From: Pleurocapsa sp. CCALA 161
GTDB taxonomy: Bacteria; Cyanobacteriota; Cyanobacteriia; Cyanobacteriales; Xenococcaceae
Length of the DNA: 64,000 bases
Reading direction: 5' to 3'
Assembly: GCF_003003995.1 (NCBI RefSeq)
Contig: NZ_PVWF01000011.1
Span: 1-64,000 of the forward strand
The position numbers and the translations under genes were made by a program. This document shows positions 27,256 to 34,728 of this stretch, piece after piece (the first letter of the stretch is position 1; every line of letters starts with the position of its first letter). The notes under the pieces are model-generated. The model made no database searches. It saw nothing but the letters and a program-made list of their open reading frames with translations, and was not told the DNA's origin.

Positions 27256-28743
27256 TTAATAGAGTTCCGCATCTTTAAACTGCTGAATCTTCTGGGCATT
27301 AGCTGCTTCTCCACAACTACGAGGAGTGGGAAAGATTTTATCTGGATTAGCCAGTCCTTTTTTGTTTAGTGCCGTGCGTACATACTGCATGGTTTCTAGA
27401 TCGGTAGAGTTGAACATATAGGGCATATAGCAGTTTTTATCTGCACCAATACCATGCTCTCCCGATAGACTTCCTCCTGCATCCACACACAGCTTGAGGA
27501 TCTCTCCCCCAATTTCCTCTACCGTAGCAAAAGCTCCTGGCACAGCGTTATCGTAAAGAATCAACGGATGAAGATTACCGTCTCCTGCATGAAATACATT
27601 GGCGATTTTATAACCATAGCGATCGCTTAAGGCATTAATTTCTGCTAGCACTTCTACCAGCTTGGTACGGGGAATCACTCCATCCTGAACAAAATAATCA
27701 GGACTCATATGTCCCGCTGCTGCAAAAGCAGCCTTTCTTCCCTTCCATAGTTTGGCGCGAGTATCAAGATCTTCGGCACTAGTAATACCTGTAGCATTGT
27801 GTTTTTGGCAGATCGCCTCAACTCTGGTGCGATAAGCTTCCACCTCTACTTTTAAACCGTCTAATTCAACTAATAATACTGCTGCCGCTTGGCGATCATA
27901 GCAACCTGTATTGACAATATCCTCCACAGCATTAATGCTCAGGTTATCCATAATTTCCATCCCCGCTGGAATAATACCCGAACTAATAATTTCGGCTACC
28001 GCAGCCCCCGAATCTTCCACAGTCGGAAAGTTCGCCAATAAGACAAATACCGATTCAGGGCGCTTGAGGATTCTTAGCGTAATTTCAGTAGCAATACCCA
28101 AAGTCCCCTCAGAGCCGACAAATAGACCTGTTAGATCGTATCCAGGCATCTCACCGATCATGCCTCCGACATCAATAATCTCTCCTTCGGTAGTGACTAG
28201 CTTCAAACCTAAAACATGGTTAGTAGTTACACCATACTTGAGACAATGAACTCCCCCAGAGTTTTCCGCCACATTCCCGCCAATCGAACAAATAATCTGA
28301 CTTGAAGGATCGGGAGCGTAGTAAAAACCTGCTCCACTTACCGCCTGAGTTACCCAGTTGTTAATTACCCCTGGTTGCACAGTAATACAGTGATTATCTA
28401 AGTCTTGAGCGATGATTTGATTCATTCTCGCTGTCACAATTAGCACCCCCTCCCCGTGAGGCAAGGCACCCCCAGATAAACCTGTCCCTGCACCTCTAGC
28501 AACCCACGGTATATTGTTGTCATGGCACAATTTAACCGCAGCAGCCACTTCTTCTGTAGTACGGGGTAAAACTACCACGGCAGGACGCTGACGATAGCTT
28601 GCCAAACCATCGCATTCATATGTCAGCAGTTCTTCCCTACGGCGAACAACACCATCCTTACTAACTATAGTTTCTAACTGTTTAATAATCGGTTGCCATT
28701 TGTCTTGAGTACCTGAAAAAAGCTTGTTTAATCTCATCGCCAT
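27256..28743 (-). CDS. glcD: Glycolate oxidase/dehydrogenase FAD subunit GlcD
   Basis: 495-aa FAD-linked oxidase. The PCMH-type FAD domain has VVLPRTTEEVAAAVKLCHDN, ARGAGTGLSGGALP and GNVAENSGGVHCLKYGVT. The C-terminal substrate domain ends with VFHAGDGNLHPLILYD and LSGEHGIGADK, both classic GlcD motifs. It oxidises glycolate formed by photorespiration to glyoxylate. glcE and glcF, the partner subunits in E. coli, are not next to it, as is usual in cyanobacteria. Upstream lies a decayed WD40 fragment on the same strand. Confidence 0.93.
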   Translation of the reverse strand: MAMRLNKLFSGTQDKWQPIIKQLETIVSKDGVVRRREELLTYECDGLASYRQRPAVVVLPRTTEEVAAAVKLCHDNNIPWVARGAGTGLSGGALPHGEGVLIVTARMNQIIAQDLDNHCITVQPGVINNWVTQAVSGAGFYYAPDPSSQIICSIGGNVAENSGGVHCLKYGVTTNHVLGLKLVTTEGEIIDVGGMIGEMPGYDLTGLFVGSEGTLGIATEITLRILKRPESVFVLLANFPTVEDSGAAVAEIISSGIIPAGMEIMDNLSINAVEDIVNTGCYDRQAAAVLLVELDGLKVEVEAYRTRVEAICQKHNATGITSAEDLDTRAKLWKGRKAAFAAAGHMSPDYFVQDGVIPRTKLVEVLAEINALSDRYGYKIANVFHAGDGNLHPLILYDNAVPGAFATVEEIGGEILKLCVDAGGSLSGEHGIGADKNCYMPYMFNSTDLETMQYVRTALNKKGLANPDKIFPTPRSCGEAANAQKIQQFKDAELY

Positions 28744-28775
28744 TGCTGCATTATCTGAATTTACCCCTACTTACC

Positions 28776-28976
28776 TCAGTTTAATGATTTTTGAAGAGAA
28801 TCAAGCGATTTTGATTCATGCTTTAATAATCTAATATTTCCTTGATTACATCCAGTAGCTAATATTTAACTATCAGGACTATATGTAACTGCTCTAATTT
28901 TTTCATGATGATCATGATGATTTATAGTTGAGATTAATTTATCTATAGTTAAGGAACTATTAATTCCTTGACACAA
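28776..28976 (-). pseudogene. Decayed WD40-repeat gene fragment
   Basis: Read on the minus strand, the spacer upstream of glcD translates as HHDHHEKIRAVTYSPDS, stop (28866-28868), ILATGCNQGNIRLL. Apart from the stop this is a recognisable WD40 repeat (H..K-I-R-A-V-x-Y-S-P-D-x-x-x-L-A-T-G-x-x-x-G-x-I-R-L). The same frame is open upstream to about 28976 (LTIDKLISTIN) and ends at 28776. No start codon with a ribosome site is visible and only one repeat survives, so this is a remnant of a WD40 protein gene, not an active gene. Confidence 0.6.
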
Positions 28977-28978
28977 AT

Positions 28979-29344
28979 ATGATCAAGAATCTTGCGCCAA
29001 ATATTTTTCGACAGCGATTACTAATCGAAGGTTTCTACACTATAGATGTTGACAAAAAGAGTATAGAGAAATATCTCTTTAATGTCGCCGAACATTTAGG
29101 GTTAAAGACGTATGGCAACCCGATCATCTTTGCGCCTGCTTCAGGTATGGGTAAAAAGGAAAATACGGGATACGATGCATTTATTCCCTTGATTGACTCT
29201 GGCATCTCAACCTATTTTTGGAGCGAGGCTAAGTTTTTTTCAATTGTTATATACACCTGCAAGGGTTTTAATGAGCAAGCAGCAATTGGTTTTACCAGAG
29301 AATATTTTGCTGTATCTAGTGAAATAGCCAGTGTCTCCTTTTAA
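28979..29344 (+). CDS. SpeD-like pyruvoyl-enzyme homologue (AdoMet decarboxylase family)
   Basis: 121 aa. The N-terminus RQRLLIEGFYTIDVDKKSIE matches the start of the class 1B S-adenosylmethionine decarboxylase fold. The segment D73-S74-G-I-S-T-Y79-F-W81-S-E lines up with the SpeD autocleavage loop E-S-H-L-T-I-H-T-W-P-E, and Cys94 falls exactly 13 residues after the Trp, as the catalytic Cys does in SpeD. The self-cleaving Ser is kept, Glu before it becomes Asp, and the processing His68 becomes Tyr79. It may be a pyruvoyl decarboxylase for another substrate or an inactive homologue. No spermidine-synthase gene is nearby. It converges with the EcsC operon. Confidence 0.7.
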   Translation: MIKNLAPNIFRQRLLIEGFYTIDVDKKSIEKYLFNVAEHLGLKTYGNPIIFAPASGMGKKENTGYDAFIPLIDSGISTYFWSEAKFFSIVIYTCKGFNEQAAIGFTREYFAVSSEIASVSF

Positions 29345-29478
29345 TTAGATAGATTTGCGATCGCATCCTAGCCATCAGAATAGAAAACAACTTGAACAAA
29401 ATGCGATCGCGTTAGTTTGAGTATTGGTCTTCAAAGAATTGGGTATTTCAGCTAGCGATCGCCATACAACAACTTTCT

Positions 29479-30102
29479 TTATTTTTGAGCCGATTTTTGA
29501 TTAAAAAGCTGGAACAGTTTTTGCAGATCAAAATCATTCCAACTCAAAGCAACTGAAGTTTCAATCATTAATTCTCCCTGTTTTAGGCTAGTTATCAATG
29601 TTGACTCATTTTTCAAACTAGAAAAAAGAGCTTCTATAAGCTGTGATTGATTTCTAGGAAGAGCATAGTAAACTTTATCTGCTTCAACTCTAACACCTTC
29701 TGGTAATTTCCCATTAGGAATTTTGCTACCTAAAAAGTTCTGCCAACCAGCGATCAGATAACGGTAAATAATAGAATCGGTGTAAAATTCAGGAGGTGTT
29801 AATAAACGAAGTTCCCCTTCAATACTATTCTCATTAAGAGTTATTTTTTCAGGAGTAAAATGTATTTTTACTTGAACTTTTTTATGTTCTACTGTGGCAA
29901 TTAGTCCTTCTGATAAATCAGGTTCTAAACTTTTTAATTGTTCAACCTTAGAAACAGCTTGTTGACAAAAGAGTAAAACGGTTTTTTTCTTTAATATCAA
30001 TTGCTTACTTTCTGGACTAAATAAAATATACTCTTTGATCATTTCTGTAAGAATTTGTTTTGATTCTTGAACCGTTGTTTTAAGTCTGTTAAATATACTC
30101 AT
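29479..30102 (-). CDS. Hypothetical protein, third gene of the EcsC operon
   Basis: 207 aa. I do not recognise it. The N-terminal 40 residues are helical and basic (MSIFNRLKTTVQESKQILTE). A beta-rich middle follows (LIATVEHKKVQVKIHFTPEK, then ITLNENSIEGELRLLTPPEF), then GVRVEADKVYYALPRNQSQL and a helical C-terminus (WNDFDLQKLFQLFNQKSAQK). There is no signal peptide or membrane helix. It starts 80 bp after the EcsC gene on the same strand with no intervening hairpin, so cotranscription is likely and a shared role with EcsC is inferred. Confidence 0.7.
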   Translation of the reverse strand: MSIFNRLKTTVQESKQILTEMIKEYILFSPESKQLILKKKTVLLFCQQAVSKVEQLKSLEPDLSEGLIATVEHKKVQVKIHFTPEKITLNENSIEGELRLLTPPEFYTDSIIYRYLIAGWQNFLGSKIPNGKLPEGVRVEADKVYYALPRNQSQLIEALFSSLKNESTLITSLKQGELMIETSVALSWNDFDLQKLFQLFNQKSAQK

Positions 30103-30182
30103 ATTTGGTTACCTTATTAATCATAGTTATTGATATTGACACGCGAGCATTTTGAGCATTTATATTGTCAAGTAATTTTTTT

Positions 30183-30821
30183 TTACGAAGCTTTAAATAA
30201 TTTTTTGGCAGTTTTTCCACAGCTATTCACAAATATGCCATCAAAAGTCCCTCCAACAACACCTCCAACTAAAGGCACCATTTTCATGAGATTTACAGCA
30301 CCTTTTTCACCAGCTTTTGTAATTAGTCGAAATCCAATCTTTTTATTAATTTCAATTAGAACCTTACCAGGTATTTGCTTGATTAGGTTTTGGCACATCT
30401 TTGTACCAATCGCAATTCCTGCATTTTTAAGAATCTCTTCACCAGCTTCACCTATCAGGCATAACAGAATCATTGTTCTTACTTGTTCCGAATGAATGTC
30501 ATATCCTCGAAGGTAAGCTATTGTAGCAACAGTATTAGCTGCTAGCGCGTAAGACGTAGCTACACCTGCTGGAATGGTAATGGGCATTGCAGCAATACCG
30601 CCTAATCCAGCAATAAAACCAGTACCCGCAGCATACGTAGTTCTCCAAGCAATAACTGAATTAATGGCCTCCTCAACGCTAGCTGATTTACTCAAGTGGT
30701 CTTCTGCAACCTGCTTGGCAGATGGCAAAATTCCCAACCCATTAATTCCAGCGTCGGCAATCCACTCAAGAGTTGTCTGTATCAGATTGCTTTTATCGTT
30801 GTCTATGTTAGTTGAAACCAT
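30183..30821 (-). CDS. EcsC family protein
   Basis: 212 aa. Family features are an N-terminal amphipathic stretch, WRTTYAAGTGFIAGLGGIAAMPITIPAGVATSYALAANTVATIAYL read in segments as a Gly/Ala-rich hydrophobic region (about 58-103), the G-Y-D-I-H-S-E-Q-V-R segment, and the C-terminal MVPLVGGVVGGTFDGIFVNS. B. subtilis EcsC is the third product of the ecs ABC-transporter locus, and its function is unresolved. Here there is no transporter; the gene is the middle of a three-gene unit with two small unknown proteins. Likely membrane-associated. Confidence 0.8.
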   Translation of the reverse strand: MVSTNIDNDKSNLIQTTLEWIADAGINGLGILPSAKQVAEDHLSKSASVEEAINSVIAWRTTYAAGTGFIAGLGGIAAMPITIPAGVATSYALAANTVATIAYLRGYDIHSEQVRTMILLCLIGEAGEEILKNAGIAIGTKMCQNLIKQIPGKVLIEINKKIGFRLITKAGEKGAVNLMKMVPLVGGVVGGTFDGIFVNSCGKTAKKLFKAS

Positions 30822-30880
30822 AAGATTAAAGTATATTTCTTAGTTAATAGTTTACAAAAACGACAGTAATTGTTATAAAT

Positions 30881-31306
30881 TTATTGAGACTTGGCAATAG
30901 CTATAGCCATGTTTTGTAATAAATTTTCTTCTTGCTTTGCGCTCAAAATTTTACTTTTAATCAAATCTACGGTAGCATCAAATTTGTAGGTTTCTTTTTC
31001 AAACTCCACCATTATTTCTGCACCTTGGCAGTTTAAAGCTGCTCTCGCTTTTTCAAGATTTTTCAGTTTTTTAAAAGTGCATTCACCAACAGTTCCACTA
31101 ATATTACCTACAGCATCAACAGCACCTTTTCCAATATCCATAACACCTTCTAGTGTTCCTGAAACAACTAAACCTGTAAACCATAAAGGAGATGTTAAGC
31201 TTAAAGCCACTTTATTTCCTACACCTTTAGTTTCAAATCCTTTAACAACTGAGTCAGCAAATTTTTTAGTTAATTCCATAATCTTTAAACCAAATACATT
31301 AATCAT
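30881..31306 (-). CDS. Hypothetical protein, first gene of the EcsC operon
   Basis: 141 aa from the ATG at 31306, or 132 from a second in-frame ATG at 31279; neither has a strong ribosome site. The N-terminal half is amphipathic and glycine-rich (KGFETKGVGNKVALSLTSPL, then LVVSGTLEGVMDIGKGAVDA), resembling the Gly/Ala membrane-interacting segments of EcsC. The C-terminal half is charged and helical (EIMVEFEKETYKFDATVDLI). No family recognised. Gap to EcsC is 59 bp on the same strand, so it is probably the promoter-proximal gene of the unit. Confidence 0.7.
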   Translation of the reverse strand: MINVFGLKIMELTKKFADSVVKGFETKGVGNKVALSLTSPLWFTGLVVSGTLEGVMDIGKGAVDAVGNISGTVGECTFKKLKNLEKARAALNCQGAEIMVEFEKETYKFDATVDLIKSKILSAKQEENLLQNMAIAIAKSQ

Positions 31307-31674
31307 ATTTTCATTGTAAATATTAAATTAAGCAGTGATTTGAATCAGTTCTATTTGATTAAAAAGTAAAACTAATAAAAATTTACAAATATGTATTAGC
31401 TGAATAAGTGGAATCCATATTTGTTTTTCTATTGCTTAATTAATCGCTCATATTCGCAACCTTTTCTACAGCAATCGTAATTGTATTCGCCATCTCAAAG
31501 TGCGATCGCCAGATCTATAAATCCCAGAATATCGGCTAATTTTCAGCTTTTACCCCAAAATCGCTAAATCTAGAAAATGCGATCGCATTCAAAACCAGCT
31601 TACAGTCTATAGATGAAAAAGATGTGCTTTTGGAGACAGCATATAATTAACTAAGCAAGAAACAAAAAACTCCC
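31307..31674. other. Intergenic region of 368 bp before the toxin-antitoxin pair
   Basis: Separates the EcsC operon (minus) and the antitoxin (plus), so it holds two divergent promoters. It has several HIP1-type GCGATCGC sites after 31500 and the left copy of a direct repeat at 31546-31586. I see no coding frame. Confidence 0.5.
31546..31586 (+). repeat. Left direct-repeat block flanking the toxin-antitoxin locus
   Basis: It has two parts. Module A at 31546-31570 matches 32234-32258 with one mismatch in 25 bp. Module B at 31565-31586 (core TAAATCTAGAAAATGCGATC) is identical over 22 bp to 32212-32233. In the right copy the modules occur in the order B then A. Both contain or end near a HIP1 site. 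Confidence 0.65.
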
Positions 31675-31929
31675 ATGTCATATCACGTTACAGCAGACTA
31701 TGCCCGTAAAAACTTTAATGAAATTATTCAACGAGCCAAGATTGAAGCCGAAGGAGTAACAATAGTCAAAGACAATCAAAGCTTTGTACTAATCGATCAA
31801 GAAGAATTAGAAGCCTTGATTGAAACTGCTGAATTGCTTCAACTTCCTGACATATTGACAGATGTATCGCAAGCAAGAAAAGAATATCAACAGCAAGAAA
31901 CTTTAACCATGGAGGATATATTTGGTTGA
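31675..31929 (+). CDS. Type II antitoxin, Phd/YefM family
   Basis: 84 aa. The N-terminal DNA-binding domain reads MSYHVTADYARKNFNEIIQR, the Phd/YefM pattern in which a beta strand is followed by A-R-x-x-F-x-E-I/L. Next comes VTIVKDNQSFVLIDQEELEA and a C-terminal toxin-wrapping tail (QLPDILTDVSQARKEYQQ). It would neutralise the RelE/YoeB-like toxin encoded directly downstream and autoregulate the operon. The toxin frame starts inside its last codons. It remains intact although the toxin frame is broken. Confidence 0.88.
   Translation: MSYHVTADYARKNFNEIIQRAKIEAEGVTIVKDNQSFVLIDQEELEALIETAELLQLPDILTDVSQARKEYQQQETLTMEDIFG
31911..31915 (+). promoter_or_regulatory. Ribosome-binding site for the toxin frame
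   Basis: GGAGG, a full Shine-Dalgarno core, lies inside the antitoxin gene 6 nt before TTG 31922. It supports that TTG as the toxin start and translational coupling to the antitoxin. Confidence 0.6.
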
Positions 31930-32190
31930 AGACACTCCTAAGTATCAAGTTCGATTTAGCAAAAAAGCTCAGAAAGATATTGCAGAATTAACTGAGAAAC
32001 AAAAAACCAAGCCAAGCAAATTTTAGAACAAGTTATTGCTGTTAATCCTCATCGTGGAAAAGCCTTAAAGGGCAAGTTAAAAGGTTTAAATTCTTATAGA
32101 TTGAATCGCCAAGAGCGAGTTTTGTATGAGATTTACGAAAAAGACAAGACTGTTTTAATTATTACGGCTAGAACTCATTACGGAGAATAG
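31922..32190 (+). pseudogene. RelE/YoeB-like toxin gene broken by a 5-bp tandem duplication
   Basis: The frame starts at TTG 31922, overlapping the antitoxin stop by 8 nt, and reads LVEDTPKYQVRFSKKAQKDI then AELTEKQKTKPSKF before a stop at 32024-32026. The tandem CCAAG-CCAAG at 32007-32016 explains it: removing one copy restores a continuous 87-residue product in which EKQKTKQILEQVIAVNPHRG joins KALKGKLKGLNSYRLNRQER and VLYEIYEKDKTVLIITARTH, ending at 32190. That is a typical RelE/ParE-superfamily toxin ribonuclease with basic residues and the C-terminal R-T-H-Y. As written it is non-functional. A recent slipped-strand event or a sequencing error are both possible. Confidence 0.8.
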
Positions 32191-32211
32191 GTGAGAACAA
32201 TATATACAGCA

Positions 32212-32258
32212 TAAATCTAGAAAATGCGATCGCGCTTTTACTCCAAAATCGCTAAATC
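32212..32258 (+). repeat. Right direct-repeat block flanking the toxin-antitoxin locus
   Basis: Module B (32212-32233) is identical to 31565-31586. Module A (32234-32258) matches 31546-31570 with one mismatch. It lies 22 bp after the toxin stop and is followed by another HIP1-like cluster. Confidence 0.65.
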
Positions 32259-32314
32259 GCGATCGCGATACTGCCATCAAAGTAAAATAGATATGTTCAG
32301 CTTTCAGTCAATTA

Positions 32315-33229
32315 ATGAATTATCGACAGACTCAAGATCCAGTTTCGACGATTAAATCAGCGAAAGTTCTTGCAGAATTATTTCTTAAAGCATCCGTAGC
32401 AAACGTTAATACTCTAACTGGCTGGTCGTTAGATGATCGTAACCCTCAGATCATTGAACAGCTGATGCCGTTTGTTAGCTGGTTGTATCACAATTATTTT
32501 CGAGTGCAAACTGATGGCTGGGAAAATATTCCTCCAACTGGTAAAGTGCTGCTGATTGGTTCTCATAATGGCGGTTTGGCTGCTCCTGATACAGTGATGA
32601 TGACCTATGATTGGTTTCGACAATTTGGTACAGATCGCTTAGCCTATGCTTTGATGGAACCCAAAGTCTGGCAAGCTTTACCAGGATTAGCTCGTTTAGC
32701 GGCACAAGTAGGTGCTATTCAACCCCATCCAGATTTAGTCAGGGCTGCTTTGCGTCGAGATGCTGCGGTTTTAATCTATCCAGGGGGAGCTAAAGATGTG
32801 TTTCGCCCCCACTCGATGCGCAACAAAATTTATTTTCATGGTCACAAAGGATTTATCAAATTAGCTTTGCAGGAAAAAGCGCCAATTGTTCCTTTTATTT
32901 CTCATGGAGCCCATTCAACCTTAATTGTGTTAGCCGATATTTATCCTCAAGTACAGCAACTACACAAGTGGGGAATGCCCTGGCTGGGAGGTTTTGACCC
33001 TGGGGTGTTTCCTATTTATCTGGGCTTACCTTGGGGTCTTGGAGTAGGCCCTTTGCCCAATATTCCTCTGCCTATTCCCCTGCACACTAGAGTCTGTTCA
33101 CCGATTCTCTTTGAGCGGTATGGTCAAGAAGCCAGTCGCGATCGCGAATACGTCGAACAATGCTACGATCGAGTTTGCCAACAGATGCAGCAGCAACTAG
33201 ATCAATTAGTTCAAGAAAAAGAGCGTTAA
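32315..33229 (+). CDS. Lysophospholipid acyltransferase (PlsC-like) family protein
   Basis: 304 aa. The acyltransferase core is VLLIGSHNGGLAAPDTVMMT (a variant of the N-H-x(4)-D block, as in the branch with N-H-S-G-G-x-x-x-P-D), then AVLIYPGGAKDVFRPHSMRN (the E/P-G-x-R-S-type block) and APIVPFISHGAHSTLIVLAD. Such proteins transfer fatty acyl groups to lysophospholipids, diacylglycerol or related acceptors; some cyanobacterial relatives make neutral lipids. The lipid acceptor cannot be told from sequence. A hydrophobic segment near LPWGLGVGPLPNIPLPIPL suggests membrane association. Monocistronic. Confidence 0.8.
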   Translation: MNYRQTQDPVSTIKSAKVLAELFLKASVANVNTLTGWSLDDRNPQIIEQLMPFVSWLYHNYFRVQTDGWENIPPTGKVLLIGSHNGGLAAPDTVMMTYDWFRQFGTDRLAYALMEPKVWQALPGLARLAAQVGAIQPHPDLVRAALRRDAAVLIYPGGAKDVFRPHSMRNKIYFHGHKGFIKLALQEKAPIVPFISHGAHSTLIVLADIYPQVQQLHKWGMPWLGGFDPGVFPIYLGLPWGLGVGPLPNIPLPIPLHTRVCSPILFERYGQEASRDREYVEQCYDRVCQQMQQQLDQLVQEKER

Positions 33230-33349
33230 AGTCTAGAGTCAGTTAAATTCAACTCGATTATTTAGTAGGAAAAAAGAACTAAGATCGGGTTGCACTGTCA
33301 GTAAGATACTATGCTGGAGAGCTTTTCTGTCTGCCTATTTATCTTATAT

Positions 33350-34459
33350 TCAAAACCGATCTTCAATTTCTTCTTCTAGCTGTCTGGCGTAGATGTCTTG
33401 CAAATTCTGGTGTTTAACATTGCGAGCAGTGCGACGATATTTTTTAGTTTGCAGCTTGGGTTCATATTGACTTTTTCCAGATCGCTTAACTTTTAGTTTA
33501 AGGTTAGATTCTTCGTCTGGTTTTTGCTGCAATGCTATTTGATGAGCGATCGCTTTATTTAAAAAATCTAGATAATATTCGTATCTTTCCCAGTCTCCCC
33601 GCACAACGCAATTTGGCTCATCACGATGAAGACAGTTGCTAAACTGGCAGTTTGCCTGTTGTAATCTGGCTCTAGCTTCAGGAAAATACTGCGCTAAATT
33701 GCTGGGAATACAGTCTAGATCGGGCTGATTAAATCCTGGACTATCGGCCAGTAAACCACCTCCTGGAAGCTCAAATAACTCTACATGGCGAGTCGTATGA
33801 CGACCTCGCTGTAGTTTGCCAGAAACTTCTCCTACGCGCAATTTAATCGAAGGAATCAAAGCATCAATCAAGCTTGATTTGCCCACACCGCTAGGACCTG
33901 CCACAACGGTAATTTTGCCTTCTAAACGAGCTGACAATTCATCAAGACCGATTCCTTGCGCCACGCTGATATAGCTAGCATCATATCCCCATGTAGATAG
34001 ACGTTCTTGCCACTGCTGCTGTTGTTGTGGAGTAATTAGATCGCACTTATTGAGACACAAACAAAGTTTCAAGGCTGTTGACTCAGCCTTAACCAAAAAG
34101 CGACTCAGTTGCCAAGGATCGAGGATTGGTTCTGCCATAGCAAAAACTAACAAAGTAAGCTCTGCATTAGCCACAGGAGGTCGCTGTAGCTCGGTAAGAC
34201 GGGGTTCTACTCTACTTATAGCTCCTCTAGCATCCTGCCAATCGGGTTCTTCGATCAAAACGCGATCGCCGACCATTACACTCTGCCCAATTTTTTTTAG
34301 GCGAGTACGTCTAGTACAAAGTAAAGACTTAGCTGCTGGATTATTGGCTAACTTTACCTGATAAAAATTAGCTTGAACAGCGACCACTGTTCCCCACAAC
34401 TGATTCAAATTTCGAGTCGCAGTATTCAGCAATCCATCGACATGATCTTCTTCCCTCAC
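33350..34459 (-). CDS. rsgA: Ribosome small-subunit-dependent GTPase RsgA
   Basis: Circularly permuted GTPase that assists late 30S maturation. An OB-fold N-terminus is followed by G4 (LCLNKCDLI), then G1 (GPSGVGKSSLID) and G3 (DSPGF), in the permuted order. A C-terminal zinc knuckle follows with CQFSNCLHRDEPNC. The start is GTG at 34459, in a GTGA overlap with the tusA stop, and no alternative start is available before the OB fold. It is the last gene of grpE-dnaK-dnaJ-tusA-rsgA. The C-terminal extension (about 40 basic residues) is longer than in E. coli. Confidence 0.95.
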   Translation of the reverse strand: MREEDHVDGLLNTATRNLNQLWGTVVAVQANFYQVKLANNPAAKSLLCTRRTRLKKIGQSVMVGDRVLIEEPDWQDARGAISRVEPRLTELQRPPVANAELTLLVFAMAEPILDPWQLSRFLVKAESTALKLCLCLNKCDLITPQQQQQWQERLSTWGYDASYISVAQGIGLDELSARLEGKITVVAGPSGVGKSSLIDALIPSIKLRVGEVSGKLQRGRHTTRHVELFELPGGGLLADSPGFNQPDLDCIPSNLAQYFPEARARLQQANCQFSNCLHRDEPNCVVRGDWERYEYYLDFLNKAIAHQIALQQKPDEESNLKLKVKRSGKSQYEPKLQTKKYRRTARNVKHQNLQDIYARQLEEEIEDRF

Positions 34460-34728
34460 GAAGTTACAGGACGACGAACTAACAAAGAAAAGAAATCTTG
34501 CTGTTGGGCCAACGCCTCAACCTGATAACCTTCCATTTTTAGACTATCAGGCACTTGTTCAATCGGCTCACCAGGATCGAGCCAGACTTCTAAAAGTGTA
34601 CCTGGGGGCATTTGCTCCAAACGCAACTTGGTTCTCACAAAATTAATCGGACAAGGAGTACCACGCAAATCTAAATGAGCATCTGCGCAGTTTGAGATAT
34701 CACTATTTAAGCTTTGAAGATCGCTCAT
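34456..34728 (-). CDS. tusA: TusA-family sulfur carrier protein
   Basis: 90-aa SirA/TusA-like protein. The signature is [20 protein letters not shown] with the sulfur-carrying C26 in C-P, though the usual C-P-x-P reads C-P-I-N. The rest of the fold follows ([30 protein letters not shown]). TusA relays persulfide sulfur for tRNA thiolation or cofactors. Both ends overlap neighbours by 4 bp (ATGA with dnaJ, GTGA with rsgA), so translation is coupled in a chaperone/ribosome-assembly operon. That position suggests a stress-linked sulfur-transfer role (inference). Confidence 0.88.
   Translation of the reverse strand: MSDLQSLNSDISNCADAHLDLRGTPCPINFVRTKLRLEQMPPGTLLEVWLDPGEPIEQVPDSLKMEGYQVEALAQQQDFFSLLVRRPVTS

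Noticed and set aside
31077-31319. 80-codon plus-strand frame opposite the first gene of the EcsC operon
   Set aside because: Shadow frame. The minus-strand reading fits an operon with EcsC and has better composition.
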